A stretch of 64,000 nt of DNA from Zhengitettix transpicula (taxonomy: Eukaryota > Arthropoda > Insecta > Orthoptera > Tetrigidae), in the NCBI GenBank assembly GCA_037074705.1, contig CM073592.1, positions 24,338,629 to 24,402,628 of the forward strand. Direction: 5' to 3'. Below, in pieces: positions 1-10,127 of the stretch; within the stretch, counting starts at the first letter, position 1; every line of letters starts with the position of its first letter. A program made the position numbers and the translations under genes. The notes below the pieces were generated by a model that did not search any database, was not told the origin of the DNA, and worked only from the letters and a program-made list of their open reading frames with translations.

Positions 1-256
1 GAGACCCATAGTTGCGACATTCAGACTGTAATACATTACCGCCGTACATATAAATATCTCTCCCACCTCTCTCAACACCGTTGAGCACATCGTGGAATCT
101 GCTGACGGCATTATGGGCTTCCATTGAACTGGCGCAGATGTGCCTAATCGCACGGCATATCAACTCAGTCGACGGGCATAATATTGTATGTACGCCTCGA
201 TAAGTCCCACAACAATTATATTTTCTATCTGACACTTTTCGATTATCGATACAGCT
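1..256 (-). CDS. Unrecognised open segment, possible partial exon or transposon fragment at window edge
   Basis: On the minus strand a frame stays open for about 85 codons, from a TGA at 257-259 to the left edge. It contains stretches such as CPSTELICRAIRHICASS and NGVERGGRDIYMYGGN. It has no ATG near its upstream end. Base composition is visibly richer in G and C than the AT-rich DNA that follows at 260-950. If it is a host exon, a possible acceptor is the AG at 253-254 (minus strand TTCCTTGAAG) or the AG of GTGTCAG near 230. I do not recognise a domain or catalytic motif. It could equally be a piece of a transposon protein, because no splice donor or stop is visible inside the window. Openness and composition are seen; coding status is inferred. 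Confidence 0.35.
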
Positions 257-259
257 TCA

Positions 260-985
260 AGGAAAATTTTAAATCGTTATTTGCAATACTTCTCTATATA
301 GAAATATTATTACGTACTTAAGTAACAAACAGAATTTTTTATTTTAAAAAAATGGGTATATTCGTGTGTCTTTAATTGATAAGTGGATTGAAACATTTGG
401 CCAAATACAGGCTGAAAATAGGAAAAATAGAAAAGTATGACGTTTCCTCTAACATAGCAGAACTCGTCAGGTGCACTAAAAAATTAGTCAATCAGATTAA
501 AAATTTAAACAAAGAAGTGAGAAAGATAAAATAGTATCACAAGTACTAGTCAAAGAGTTTGTATCATTCTGATTATTGATAGAGTTGTTTAACCCTGAAA
601 TTAACCTGTGTTTTTATATCATTTTTTGGTAAATAGTCTATTAAAATACGGGTTGTTTGGTGAATCATTTTAAAAAAAATATTCCGACTGATTTCCGATT
701 GAAATTTGATTAATGAACTTGATTTCTGTGCATATAAGTGGGAAAAATGAGATCATCAGGGTCACGTTTCCAGAAACTTCCTTATCTTTAGTTCTACGAT
801 CATCAAAAACATGAAAAATTTGTTATATCGACATTGACAATTTTATGTATTTTTTAATTCCACCAAAATTGAATTTATTTTGAGACGATTTAACTGTACA
901 AAATAAGAATCAACATAATTTGTAACCAACATTGCAGTTCAATTGTTTTCTGAGCTATAAAATTATTTACAGAATCAGAAATTCT
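260..985. other. AT-rich non-coding stretch
   Basis: Homopolymer-rich AT sequence with no open frame of note, no recognisable repeat and no RNA gene. Confidence 0.6.
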
Positions 986-987
986 CC

Positions 988-1062
988 TCCACTGCGGCTG
1001 CCGGGATTCGAACCCGGGATCCTCAGTGATGCGGTGACGTTGATCACTGCACTACAACAGAT
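988..1062 (-). repeat. tRNA-like fragment (degenerate tRNA or tRNA-derived SINE head)
   Basis: Read on the minus strand, the segment has a good B box inside a perfect T-arm (CCGGG TTCGAAT CCCGG) followed by GCAGCCGCAG. Upstream is an A-box-like stretch, TAGTGCAGTGATCAACG. The 3' acceptor strand GCCGCAG pairs only partly with the 5' side, and the anticodon arm does not form five pairs, so this is not a convincing functional tRNA. A tRNA-derived SINE head or tRNA pseudogene fits best. No CCA tail or SINE body is evident downstream. Confidence 0.5.
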
Positions 1063-2464
1063 TGACACTGTTCGAGTAGCAAAAACGAACATAATTTATA
1101 TTTTAAGGGTTGTTAATCTGTTTTCAATATAAATAGTTTATATTAATAATGATAATCCTTGAGGAAATGTAATATCAATTAAATTTTGATTATGCGTAGC
1201 CGTTCCTTTACGTGGCCGTATATTTTTATAAATCATGGTGATCGTTATGCTGGCTTTTCTGTATGCAGGACCAGGTCCTTCAAGTAAGGCTGTTGACTGC
1301 TGACTGATTTCAATTTATACCTCATGTGATCTAATACACGTATTACTTACTCGTTATTATAATTGATGCTCTCCAAGACTTTGTTTCTTCTATTGTACCT
1401 TCTACAGTCTTCCAATTCGTTCTCAATGTACATAAGACACCTTCAATCACTTAGTTTAATTTTCACGGAGTCTCTAATATTCGTTTAAAACATTATTCTC
1501 GTATTTTAGGATTTTTCGTCACATTTTGTACGTCGCTGACCGATGATCCCCATGCTTCGTCCAGCTGCCCACATTTATCGGAAAAACATACGTAGTTTTT
1601 CCTGGTTACTTCCCTCTCTGGCTCGATGATGCTCACACAAAACAATTTTTAAACTGGATTTTAAAATTGAAATTATCAAATTTTTTCCCTATAATATTGT
1701 GTAAAATACAAATCTTAATATTGTTTTAAGAATTTTGATAAAGAGGATGAAACTAAGATCACTATTATATTCCAATAAGTCATTTTCAATTATTTTTTAA
1801 AAAATAAAATCTTTATCAATAAAAACGCTTATAAAGAACCTATAAGGTCGTTATGTAAACCTGATGGACCAGTCGATGTTAACAAAGTATCCTAGTGTCT
1901 GAGATAAAACGAACAGGCTGTAAGAGGCGCGGGGAAATAGGGACTCGTAAAAACATAAAATTACTTAACACGCGCCTCTGCGAAAGAAAGTCTCCTGCAA
2001 ATGTATTTTAAAGAGCTTTTGTTTGCTTTCGGCGACGGGTTAATGGTGTCGGCTCTGCTGTGGGTGTGTCAGTTTGGATGTTTTATTCCAGGCAGACACG
2101 TCTATCAGGATTACGCCACGGGGGGGCGGCAAAAAAAGCCGCGAAAATATAAACACGTGAGGCTTGAGAAATTTTCGCGCACTCTATAATAAAATAATAC
2201 GAAAATCTTTGCAGGGATTTCGCGAAAGAAGAAAATGGAGCTGAGAATCGAATATGTGTAAATAATTCATGGCCCGGCTAGAAACGACCTTCATGAGACA
2301 TATAGAATGATTAAGTCATCATATAGATTTACTGGAGAAACACAGTGACATAAGTGTTAAACAGGACACTTGGATTATATTTCTACGAATAAGTTACGTT
2401 TATTATCCGAATTAAACAATTTGTCTTACTTATAAATATAATTTTGAGTTATTTCAACTGACTA
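1063..2464. other. Non-coding; small hairpin near 1923-1979
   Basis: Mostly AT-rich. The part from about 1900 to 2200 is richer in G and C and holds an inverted repeat, AGAGGCGCG (1923-1931) with CGCGCCTCT (1971-1979), plus an open frame of 62 codons with no recognisable features. The rest shows nothing identifiable. Confidence 0.45.
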
Positions 2465-2600
2465 GTGCAGTTGTCTCTCTCTCGGCAGTTAAATATTTTC
2501 TGAACCTGAAGAAAGAAACAAGGATTCCAGAAAAAGGTTGTGGTATTTACATTATCTCTTCTTTTTTGTTTGTATTTGGCTATCTTTATTATTATTAATT
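2465..2600 (+). repeat. Penelope-like family A terminal fragment
   Basis: The stretch carries the run TGAAGAAAGAAACAAGGATT, then CCAGAAA, GTGGTATTTACATTA and a TTTGTATTTGGCTATCTTT tail. The same block recurs, more or less diverged, at 3345-3510 (minus), 21477-21672, 23640-23775 and 63238-63475. At 3345-3890 it lies downstream of a GIY-YIG endonuclease remnant, which ties the block to the 3' terminal region of a Penelope-like element. Confidence 0.55.
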
Positions 2601-2677
2601 AAATAATCAATTACATATTTTTAGGCTATGAAATTTTTTCTGTTTAACTACTTATATGGATTAATTAAATATTTCTT

Positions 2678-3198
2678 TTAGGGCAACAGGCTACTTGAGG
2701 GTAATCCACTTTGGGCAACTCCCCTTTAATAGCATAGGAAGGGATTTGAAAGGGGGGATGCGGAAAGGTAGAGGAACGTAGCCAAGGGTTAACAATGGCC
2801 CCCGGGCTATATTTTAAGGATCCTACCTGGCATTCGCCTAAAGAAATGCAGGGAAAACCCTAGGAAAACCTGCATCAGGTAGGTCGGGCATTGGGTACTT
2901 GTCCTACGCCCTTCCGATAGCGGCAGAGGAGTTTGCTGTGCGAGCGCAGCATTCCCTTCTCCGTGCCTCGACCAGTTTAGGAGGCAGCTGGCCGACTATT
3001 CCAATGGGAATAGCGGACACCTCTTACCGTATGCCCAAGGTCTGTGACCCCGGAACATACACCTCTCAGAACAGGCCGAGGTGCCTCGGCTTGTGGGAAC
3101 CTTAATTCACAAACGGAGAGGAAAAGGCATACCCAAATGTGGCCAATCGTATCTCTCCTAAAAGGTTCTGCCTGCGAGAGAATAGCCCTCGCAGGCCT
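2678..3198 (+). repeat. Dispersed repeat R1, copy 1
   Basis: About 520 bp, starting TTTTAGGGCAACAGGCTAC and ending in a 9-bp-stem hairpin, GCCTGCGAG...CTCGCAGGC. Other copies are at 25849, 29869, 33778 (plus) and 41850-42836 (minus). It is more GC-rich than its surroundings and has no tRNA head and no coding capacity; open frames inside it are chance frames repeated with the family. ATTAAATATTT occurs on both flanks (just before 2678 and just after 3198) and may be the target-site duplication. The family is probably non-autonomous; I cannot assign its class. Confidence 0.7.
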
Positions 3199-3344
3199 CT
3201 GATTAAATATTTTAGTTGTTTCTTTACTTATATACAACTGAATTTGGTCCTAAGCAAAGAGAAGAAACGTTTTGTACAGAATTGTAATTTTTAATGTTAA
3301 AAAATTCGGACTTTTGGGCATTGTAGACTAATTATGTAATTATA
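3199..3344. other. AT-rich spacer between R1 and a Penelope-like remnant
   Basis: Short AT-rich stretch without recognisable features. Confidence 0.5.
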
Positions 3345-3890
3345 TAATACAATCCAGATAAATAATATGAAAGATAGACGAATACAGACAAAATAAGTGA
3401 TAACGTCAATACCACTCAACGTTTCTGGGATCCTTGTCGCTTTCTTCATGTGCTAAGAAGAGCCTAGAGTGACACAACCGCAATAGTCAGTTGACAAAAC
3501 TCAAACGCGAATAAAACGCAACGACAATGGGCAAGATGAAGGTTTAGTGTTTAACAATTAGTGAGTTTCATAGTACATTAATTGCTGTGATGCTTGGTTT
3601 AATGTGAAGCATCTCTGATATGAGTCTAGAATTGTACCTGGCTGGGCTTAACGACTAAAATGATAGTATTTTTTCAATCAAATGTATGTTCGAATTGATG
3701 ATATGTTCGGAGACTACAGATTGTCTTTGATAATGTCTATGACATGTTCCTTGATACGGGAATTAAGTGAACGATTTGTTTGCCCTATGTAGCAGGCATT
3801 ACGCTTAGAGCAAGAGATTTGGTAAACTACACAGTGTTTGCTGTAGGTGCCAAGTGAGGCTTTGTGGTTTTTAATCAACTAGGAAAGTGA
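3345..3890 (-). mobile_element. Penelope-like element remnant, family A (endonuclease to 3' end)
   Basis: On the minus strand the 3' part of a Penelope-like retroelement runs from a GIY-YIG endonuclease remnant (about 3880-3690), through a 3' region, to the terminal block (3510-3345) with AAGGATCCCAGAAACGTT and TTTTGTCTGTATT. The reverse-transcriptase part is missing. The terminal block also occurs without coding sequence at four other places in the window, so this copy anchors that repeat family to Penelope-like elements. Confidence 0.7.
3690..3882 (-). pseudogene. GIY-YIG endonuclease domain remnant of Penelope-like element A
   Basis: GIY-YIG nucleases cut target DNA in many Penelope-like retroelements. 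The minus-strand frame reads HCVVYQISCSKRNACYIGQT followed by NRSLNSRIKEH. This gives the V-Y-x-I-x-C start, the YIGQT core with its Tyr-Ile-Gly, and the conserved Arg and Glu-His of the nuclease helix. A TAG follows about ten codons later, and the next expected block (SEHIINSN) continues in another frame, so the gene is frameshifted. No reverse transcriptase is found upstream on this strand. It is a dead, 5'-truncated copy. Confidence 0.75.
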
Positions 3891-3976
3891 ATCAGTAGAT
3901 CTTTAAATTTCAATAATAATGATAAAATTTTTATTTTTATTTATAATTTTTCTTACTGAGTCCCCTTTATCTTATA

Positions 3977-4640
3977 CTAGCTGGGTTCCCGGCGTAGCCC
4001 GCGATGTCGTATATCTCTACCCCCCAATTTGACTCGAATTTCGTTTGTTTTTGTGTTAATTATATGAAACGCCCCTCTACCCCCATCCCTAATGGTGCTC
4101 CCCTACCATGCTGAAAGGGGTTGAAATTTTACAAACAACATCGGTAGAAATAATATCAACGTCATTGACCCCGACAAATATTTATTCTAGGCAAATATCG
4201 ACCATGCTTGAAAATTTCCACCCCCCGTGGGGGGTTAAATGGCCAATTAAACTCACAGACATCCATAACCCTGGATTTGACAACAATCTCGGTTGTATTC
4301 GCGTTATTTTATTGTAACGCCCTTCCACCCCCCCCCCTAACGTTCCTCCTTTCCAATGCTGTAAGGGGTTGAAATTATACTCATATCACATCTCGTTTCA
4401 CCCCAAACAATATTTATGCCACTCAAATATCGGCTGTTTTAGCAGGTTTAAATATTTCCACTCCCGTTCATCCCCGCTCCTGGAGGTGGTAGACGCGTCT
4501 CACCCCGACAGTGTTTGTTTCCTTGATCGTAAAGAACACGTGTACGAAATTTGGTAAATTTTGCTCCACCGGGGTAGATTTGTATAAGGAACATACAAAT
4601 ATATATACATACAAACAAACACTCTGCTTTATTTATTAGA
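3977..4640 (-). mobile_element. Non-autonomous Helitron, complete 664-bp copy
   Basis: On the minus strand the element begins A|TCTAATAAATAAA and continues through a TTTG/TATG microsatellite and imperfect internal modules. It ends GGGCTACGCCGGGAACCC AGCTAG|T. The TC start, the CTAG end and the A|T flanks are the classic Helitron signature, and a short GC-rich hairpin lies just before the CTAG. No Rep/helicase coding is present. Related copies at 10128, 14033, 28031 and fragments at 23115 and 48215 share both ends or the internal modules. Confidence 0.7.
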
Positions 4641-5083
4641 TATATTATATTTCATACACTATACTGTAATATTATTATTGTCTTTCTAATTTAATAATTG
4701 ACACCTGCAGTTTCTAAATGTGTTTTGACAGGTTTCGGTGTGACATTTTCAACACTAATTATTTCTAGAAAATTTATCATTTTGGAGAAATTTGTAGTGA
4801 CTATCTTTATTCTACGTGGGGAAACGTAGAATACGATGAATTGAAAAAATCATGCAGAGAAATAATAGTTCATAAGTAAATAAATAGAAAATATGAGGGA
4901 TCTGTATAGTTTCATCAAGACATAAAATAATCAGTTACCTTATTGAAGATGCAAGTATGCTTAGAGATAGATTGTTTTTTTTTTACAAAAGTCAATAAAT
5001 ACTTAAAGAGAAAATACTTTAATATTTCTTCTTACAAGTTAAATTCATTAAATTAAAACGGGAATGATTATTTTTAACTTTTA

Positions 5084-5180
5084 TTCTTTCTTTTTCTTAT
5101 TATTCACTACAAATATTGACTCGCAGAAATTTATATTCTTTCTTTTTCTTATTATTCACTACAAATATTGACTCGCAGCA
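5084..5180. repeat. Tandem duplication, 52-bp unit, two copies
   Basis: TTCTTTCTTTTTCTTATTA through GACTCGCAG occurs twice head to tail with a 52-bp offset and almost no differences, indicating a recent local duplication. Confidence 0.9.
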
Positions 5181-5617
5181 ATTTATATAAAATTTTATTT
5201 ACTACTCCCGCATTAAAATAATTTGGTCTCGTAAACGGTTTTCCTAAGGTAATGAAATTGGTTCATTAAAATTCCTCAAGTCTGCCTCGGAAACAATGTC
5301 AGAGTTTTTATATAAAGTGATGAATTATATTCTTCAATCTAGAAATTAATTACTGTTTGCAGAATCCAATCAAGATGACAGAGAGGTGACACAACCCCAA
5401 CCTGTCGCTCTCTGGATGAATATTGACGAGGGATTTTTTTAAAAAATACGCAATTACAAACTCTATAAAACTTCCATCAAACACGGAGTTGGGGGAGTGA
5501 GGGGGGAAAAACATGTGGGTGTCCGTGTTTGCTTATTTTCATTATTAATGGAAATACAAATTTAGGTGCAATTAAATTTTTATTCCGATATACCCTTTAT
5601 TTTTTTCAATATAAAAA

Positions 5618-5620
5618 AAG

Positions 5621-5651
<31 letters not shown>
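5618..5651. repeat. (GT)n microsatellite
   Basis: Uninterrupted GT dinucleotide run. Confidence 0.95.
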
Positions 5652-7833
5652 CCGGCGTGCTACAAAGGAAAATATTTGCAATAATAAAAAGTGAATCGTG
5701 AATAAAAAGTCGTCTATACGAGTATTTCGGGTAACAAATTCTGATGAAAATTAAGATTAATCATTCTATAGTTGTATTAAACTGGGTAAAGGCTGAACTT
5801 AGTGCGTTAACAAATCCCACTTTTTATTACTTAAACCAGTAGAACCATGTGTGTGTTCAGATACGGTAGCCACAGGTACAAAACGACGCAGATGAAAAAT
5901 AAATAACGGAATTCCTGGGTGTGTGTGCAGTATTTTGTATTACTGAATACGTTACTGGAGATTAGTTTACATTATGCACCAGCGTTGAAAAATATTTTTT
6001 GATAAAGAAGAAAAAAAAAATGCAATATCCCACTTGATGAACAGGCTGGGCTCATATCGATTTGTCCTTGCATTTCGTCGTCGTTGTTTGTGTTTTCGGC
6101 GGGAAATATATGGAAATGGGATGGAGATATACATCAGATTCGAACGCCGAAAAAAAATACAAAATAATATTATAATCGCAACTTCTCCCCAGAAAAAAAA
6201 TAATAGCTGTACTTGCAGAGTTTGAAGAAGATATATTTTACAGTTATCCTTCTCGGGATTAAACGTTTCATTCCATGCAGGAACTGCTTGAAATTGGTTT
6301 GTTTGGATAAATACAGCATTCCGCCGCCACTGTAGAAAACTTCACTCTTCAAAACGAATGTATAAATGAGAAATAATATCGATATTCCTGAAATAAAACA
6401 TTTATTGGTTTTAGAAATGGTATAAAAAAGTGATCATGAAGATGGAGATCGAATGGAATTCACAGACAAGTATAAACTACATAAATTACAAACAATGTCG
6501 CATTTTTTTACTACAGATCGTCTATTAATATTTAATTTGTGCAATAAAAGGGAATGAAATTTGGAGTGGGGTGTGGCCTGTTATAAGTGGAGGGAGACAT
6601 CTACGACGTTTTGCAGCTGGCGTGATTTTGCTTGTTGACTTTGTAATTGTCCTGCTTTCCTGTTATATTCAACAGAGTGTTCGGCGGACTTGCTCCTCCT
6701 CTCACTGCACATCCTTCCAAGATTTTTTTCCTCTTTCTCCCTCCCATCTGAGAGTGTTTTTTAACCTAATCCGACTCCGAATCCTTATGGAGTCCCTCAC
6801 AGAATTCCATTCTTCTGGGTATTTCACCGTTTTGGATTGTCTTCGGACCGCGTCACAATCGCTCTCTGTTCATTGTCTCCCCCTCCCCTTACTCTTCCCT
6901 ATCCTTCCCATCTCTATAGACTGCTTTATGTCGAGACAATGCTGCAATTAGGAAAGCGAACAACGAACATTATTACCGCGTCGCGATTAATCAAAATGTC
7001 TCTTCAGCGTTCGCAGAAATTATTACATACCCAACCCAGCATTTAGAGTCATTATACCTACCATGTTACGGAACGCTCAAGTCGTTAATCCATATTCAGC
7101 AGTTATTCGCTATTCATAACAGAGTAACTTCTCCGAAACAAATAAATCCTTACTTTTTCTGGAGATTATCCCCACATGTACTAACACGTCTTCTCCCTAT
7201 TATTATTACCGTGGGTGTTCAGTACTGTCCGATAAATTATGACTGGAATTTACGAATAAAAATGATAGAATCTCTCACGTAAATACTTAAAAGATGTGAG
7301 TGCAAGAATCTATAATATTTTAAGGACACTCAATATTTTATTGACGAACCCAATTTTTATTCCTGGCATCGAAGCCACGGAATTTTGGCAAAGAGAGGAA
7401 GCCGTATAAAGGACTCGACTGGCCTTGTACTATTATTTTCTGAAAATGATCGTATTACAATTCTTATTATATATAACTTCCTGTTGCGTGTAGTGATATA
7501 AACAGCTTGAGTTTGCTTCGATTAAATTGAGTCTAAATACGAAGAGTTACTTTTCGTGATTCCCGAACATGTTATTTTCAGAAATTATCCTCTCTGCACT
7601 ACTATATTGATACCTATTTTATTTTCAGTACAATTTCGCGGAATCATGCGAAATTTCTTTCTATTTTCCGCCTCGGAGTATTTTGTTTGCTGTATCTTTA
7701 AATTATTATTTAAAATGCCACTTGTCAAACATTCCGCCAGATGTCGGCCATATTTACAATACAATTGATTAAACACTTATTTTAATAGCCACATATAAAT
7801 TTTTTGTTTCAATGAAAATGTCATAATTTTAAA

Positions 7834-7890
7834 TAGACCGTTAGGAGCTTTCGGTTTTTACTAACCATATTCATCTACCAAAACAGTAAA
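7834..7890 (-). repeat. Penelope-like family B terminal fragment
   Basis: On the minus strand GATGAATATGG, then ACCGAAAGCTCCTAA, matches the terminal block at 27960-28020 and 29495-29540 (GATGATTATGG, then CGCCGAAAG and TCCTGTGG). It is a short, diverged fragment. Confidence 0.4.
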
Positions 7891-10127
7891 ATTATTAAGG
7901 ACATTATTTAATTTAAATTATTGTATACCATATTAATTTATATATTACGTCACATATTTTACATACCTGATAATTAAATTAAAATTATTATTATAATATT
8001 AATAATATATACATACAGTCCTTTATCGTTTTTATTAAACAAATACTTTCTACTTTTACAAAATGTCGGTGAAAAATTTTATTAACACTTGATCGGCAGT
8101 TTCAAAACATATCCCTCGTGCATGTCGATATCAGAATTTTATAATTGAAACAACTTATGATTTTTGCTTGTTTTGTGGACCTTTTTCTAAGGTAAATGAA
8201 TGCCGTCGTATCTTCTGCTCATGAGCTCGTGTTTCCCAGCAGCCAGAGAGCTTCCAGATCGCGTTATTGCCGCCGCCGCCGCCGCCGCCGCCGCCACGAC
8301 CACCGCGGTGGTGGCAGTTTTCCGCTGTGCCAGCACTTCAAGTTGTGTTTAACGTTAATTTGGAGCGCTGCACAGCGACAAGCGCTCATTAGACGGCGCA
8401 TTTAGCCCACCTTTCCTCATAATTACCTGCTCAAAACCGCTTCCGTCGTCGAAATCGTCCGCAAGGAGATTCCTTCTACCCCGTTCCCAACAACAGTCAG
8501 CGAGCGAGCAATCTAGTCTTAATCCCGCACATAAAATTCAGCAACACCAATTTACATTTTAAATAACCCCGGAGTAATCTACAAGACACCCTCCCCCAGG
8601 CGGGATTTCCAGATATCTCGAGGCGCCGAGGAGAACGTTACGAGAAATAAAATCGTACGACGCATTAATGCCGATTACAGCAACCCTCGAGACTCAGCAG
8701 TCTAGATTAGTTCAAAAATATATATATATATACAAAGCTGCAACGTCAGGATTCGGTCAATCGCAGGACGCAATCAAGGCAACGACGGCTTACTATGCAA
8801 ATCACGGAGACCGAATGTTGTTATCCCTCAATGGCGCTTATACGCGTAGTACCGGATTTAAAGTGAGCATACGAAAAGTCCTTGTGGTGCTTTATTTTAA
8901 ATTATACAACATCTCCCAAGAATCACACTTCAACTGTTTCTTAGTGTAATCTCAATGATTGCACTGTATAAATGTAACTTGATTTAATCAAAGGAAAAGT
9001 TTGTGGCCAACCAAAAATAATTAACGAGCTTTTTTTTTTTTTTGCGCTGCAAAGCACGAAGAGAAAAGAATGAAGACACCTTGAGGCCCTTCATAAAATA
9101 AAATAAATGAAATTGAATGACTCTAAAGCTCATATCAGTACAAATTGTTATCAGGATTTACTTAAATAATTTGGAATAAATGAAGAGATGAGCGTGTCTG
9201 TCAGGCGATCCCAATCTCCGCACGATTACGTTACTACAACTGACTGAGACATTTGTTTCTCAATCAATTAAATGCAGAATGTATGGCGATGGTTTAGACG
9301 GATAAGCCTCCACGGATGAGGTGAGGCGGGGACCGTAGGCGTAATTATACTTGCAGATTACCCAGGGGCAGCTTTTATCAGATTCTAAAACGGCGCCGGG
9401 GGCTGAAACACGTCAGTTAATAAATAGACCCGTTAAGTGAAAAAAAGGCTTGGTGACGGCTAGTTGAAAAGTTATCATGAAATAATCGCTTATTTTTTTA
9501 CGTAAATATTAAATTACTTTGCGGGATCGTCTAGCAGTTGATAGAAGCAAGCAGATAAATACGATAACATAGAAAATTTAAAAAATATATTAATTAAGAG
9601 GAAAAAAATAGATAACCACGAAACAATGTCATGGCACTAACACAGATTTGTGTTTCCTGGGAGCCAGCGAATACCGTTGCTTAGTTACAGTATTAGTATT
9701 TTTATCTCTAAAAATCTTTGTTATCATAAATAATATTTCAAAACATATTATCAGTTTTCTAAATAATCCCCTGAAAGTAAGTAGTCATGAAACACAAAAA
9801 TTACGGATTGTAATAAGTACGTATATTCTTTTTTGAAAGTGATGAACACATATTTGTTTTTAAATCGGATAATACAACAAAAAACAGTTATATTTTAAAT
9901 TAAAATTATGAAACCTAGTTGAAGGACCAACTGAATGAACAGTAAGAAATAATCCTGACAAAAATTTCGAAAATATAATTAACAAAATAATTAATAAATT
10001 AAAGAAACTACAATTCTTTGATGATGTTAACTCAAAAACATTTCAAAATCTATACTAACGAACCATTATTTTCCATTTGAAGACACATCAGTTTTATTCA
10101 AAGAAAACAATTTATTATAGTTATGAA
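7891..10127. other. Non-coding stretch with a GC-rich island
   Basis: AT-rich apart from about 8190-8660 and 9180-9470, which are visibly richer in G and C. No exon could be supported. The first island holds the CCG repeat annotated separately. Confidence 0.45.
8269..8299. repeat. (CCG)n trinucleotide repeat in a GC-rich island
   Basis: About nine consecutive GCC/CCG triplets, followed by CCACGACCACCGCGGTGGTGG, which is partly self-complementary. The surrounding 8190-8660 is unusually GC- and CpG-rich for this window. A promoter-proximal or conserved regulatory role is possible but not shown. Confidence 0.8.

Larger units (their letters stand above)
4641..7833. other. Long non-coding stretch with small repeats
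   Basis: AT-rich DNA without identifiable exons. It contains a 52-bp tandem duplication near 5084-5180 and a GT microsatellite near 5620-5650. The open frame of 126 codons at 6571-6951 has no recognisable motif. Confidence 0.5.

Noticed and set aside
988..1062. Functional tRNA gene
   Set aside because: The T-arm is good but acceptor and anticodon stems do not pair; kept only as a tRNA-like fragment.
2899..3237. Frames of 68-86 codons in R1 copies (also 30091-30324 and 33996-34283)
   Set aside because: The same chance frames repeat with each R1 copy and are interrupted in others; no conserved coding pattern.
6571..6951. Open frame of 126 codons, plus
   Set aside because: No recognisable domain; an overlapping frame of similar length is also open, pointing to pyrimidine-rich composition rather than coding.
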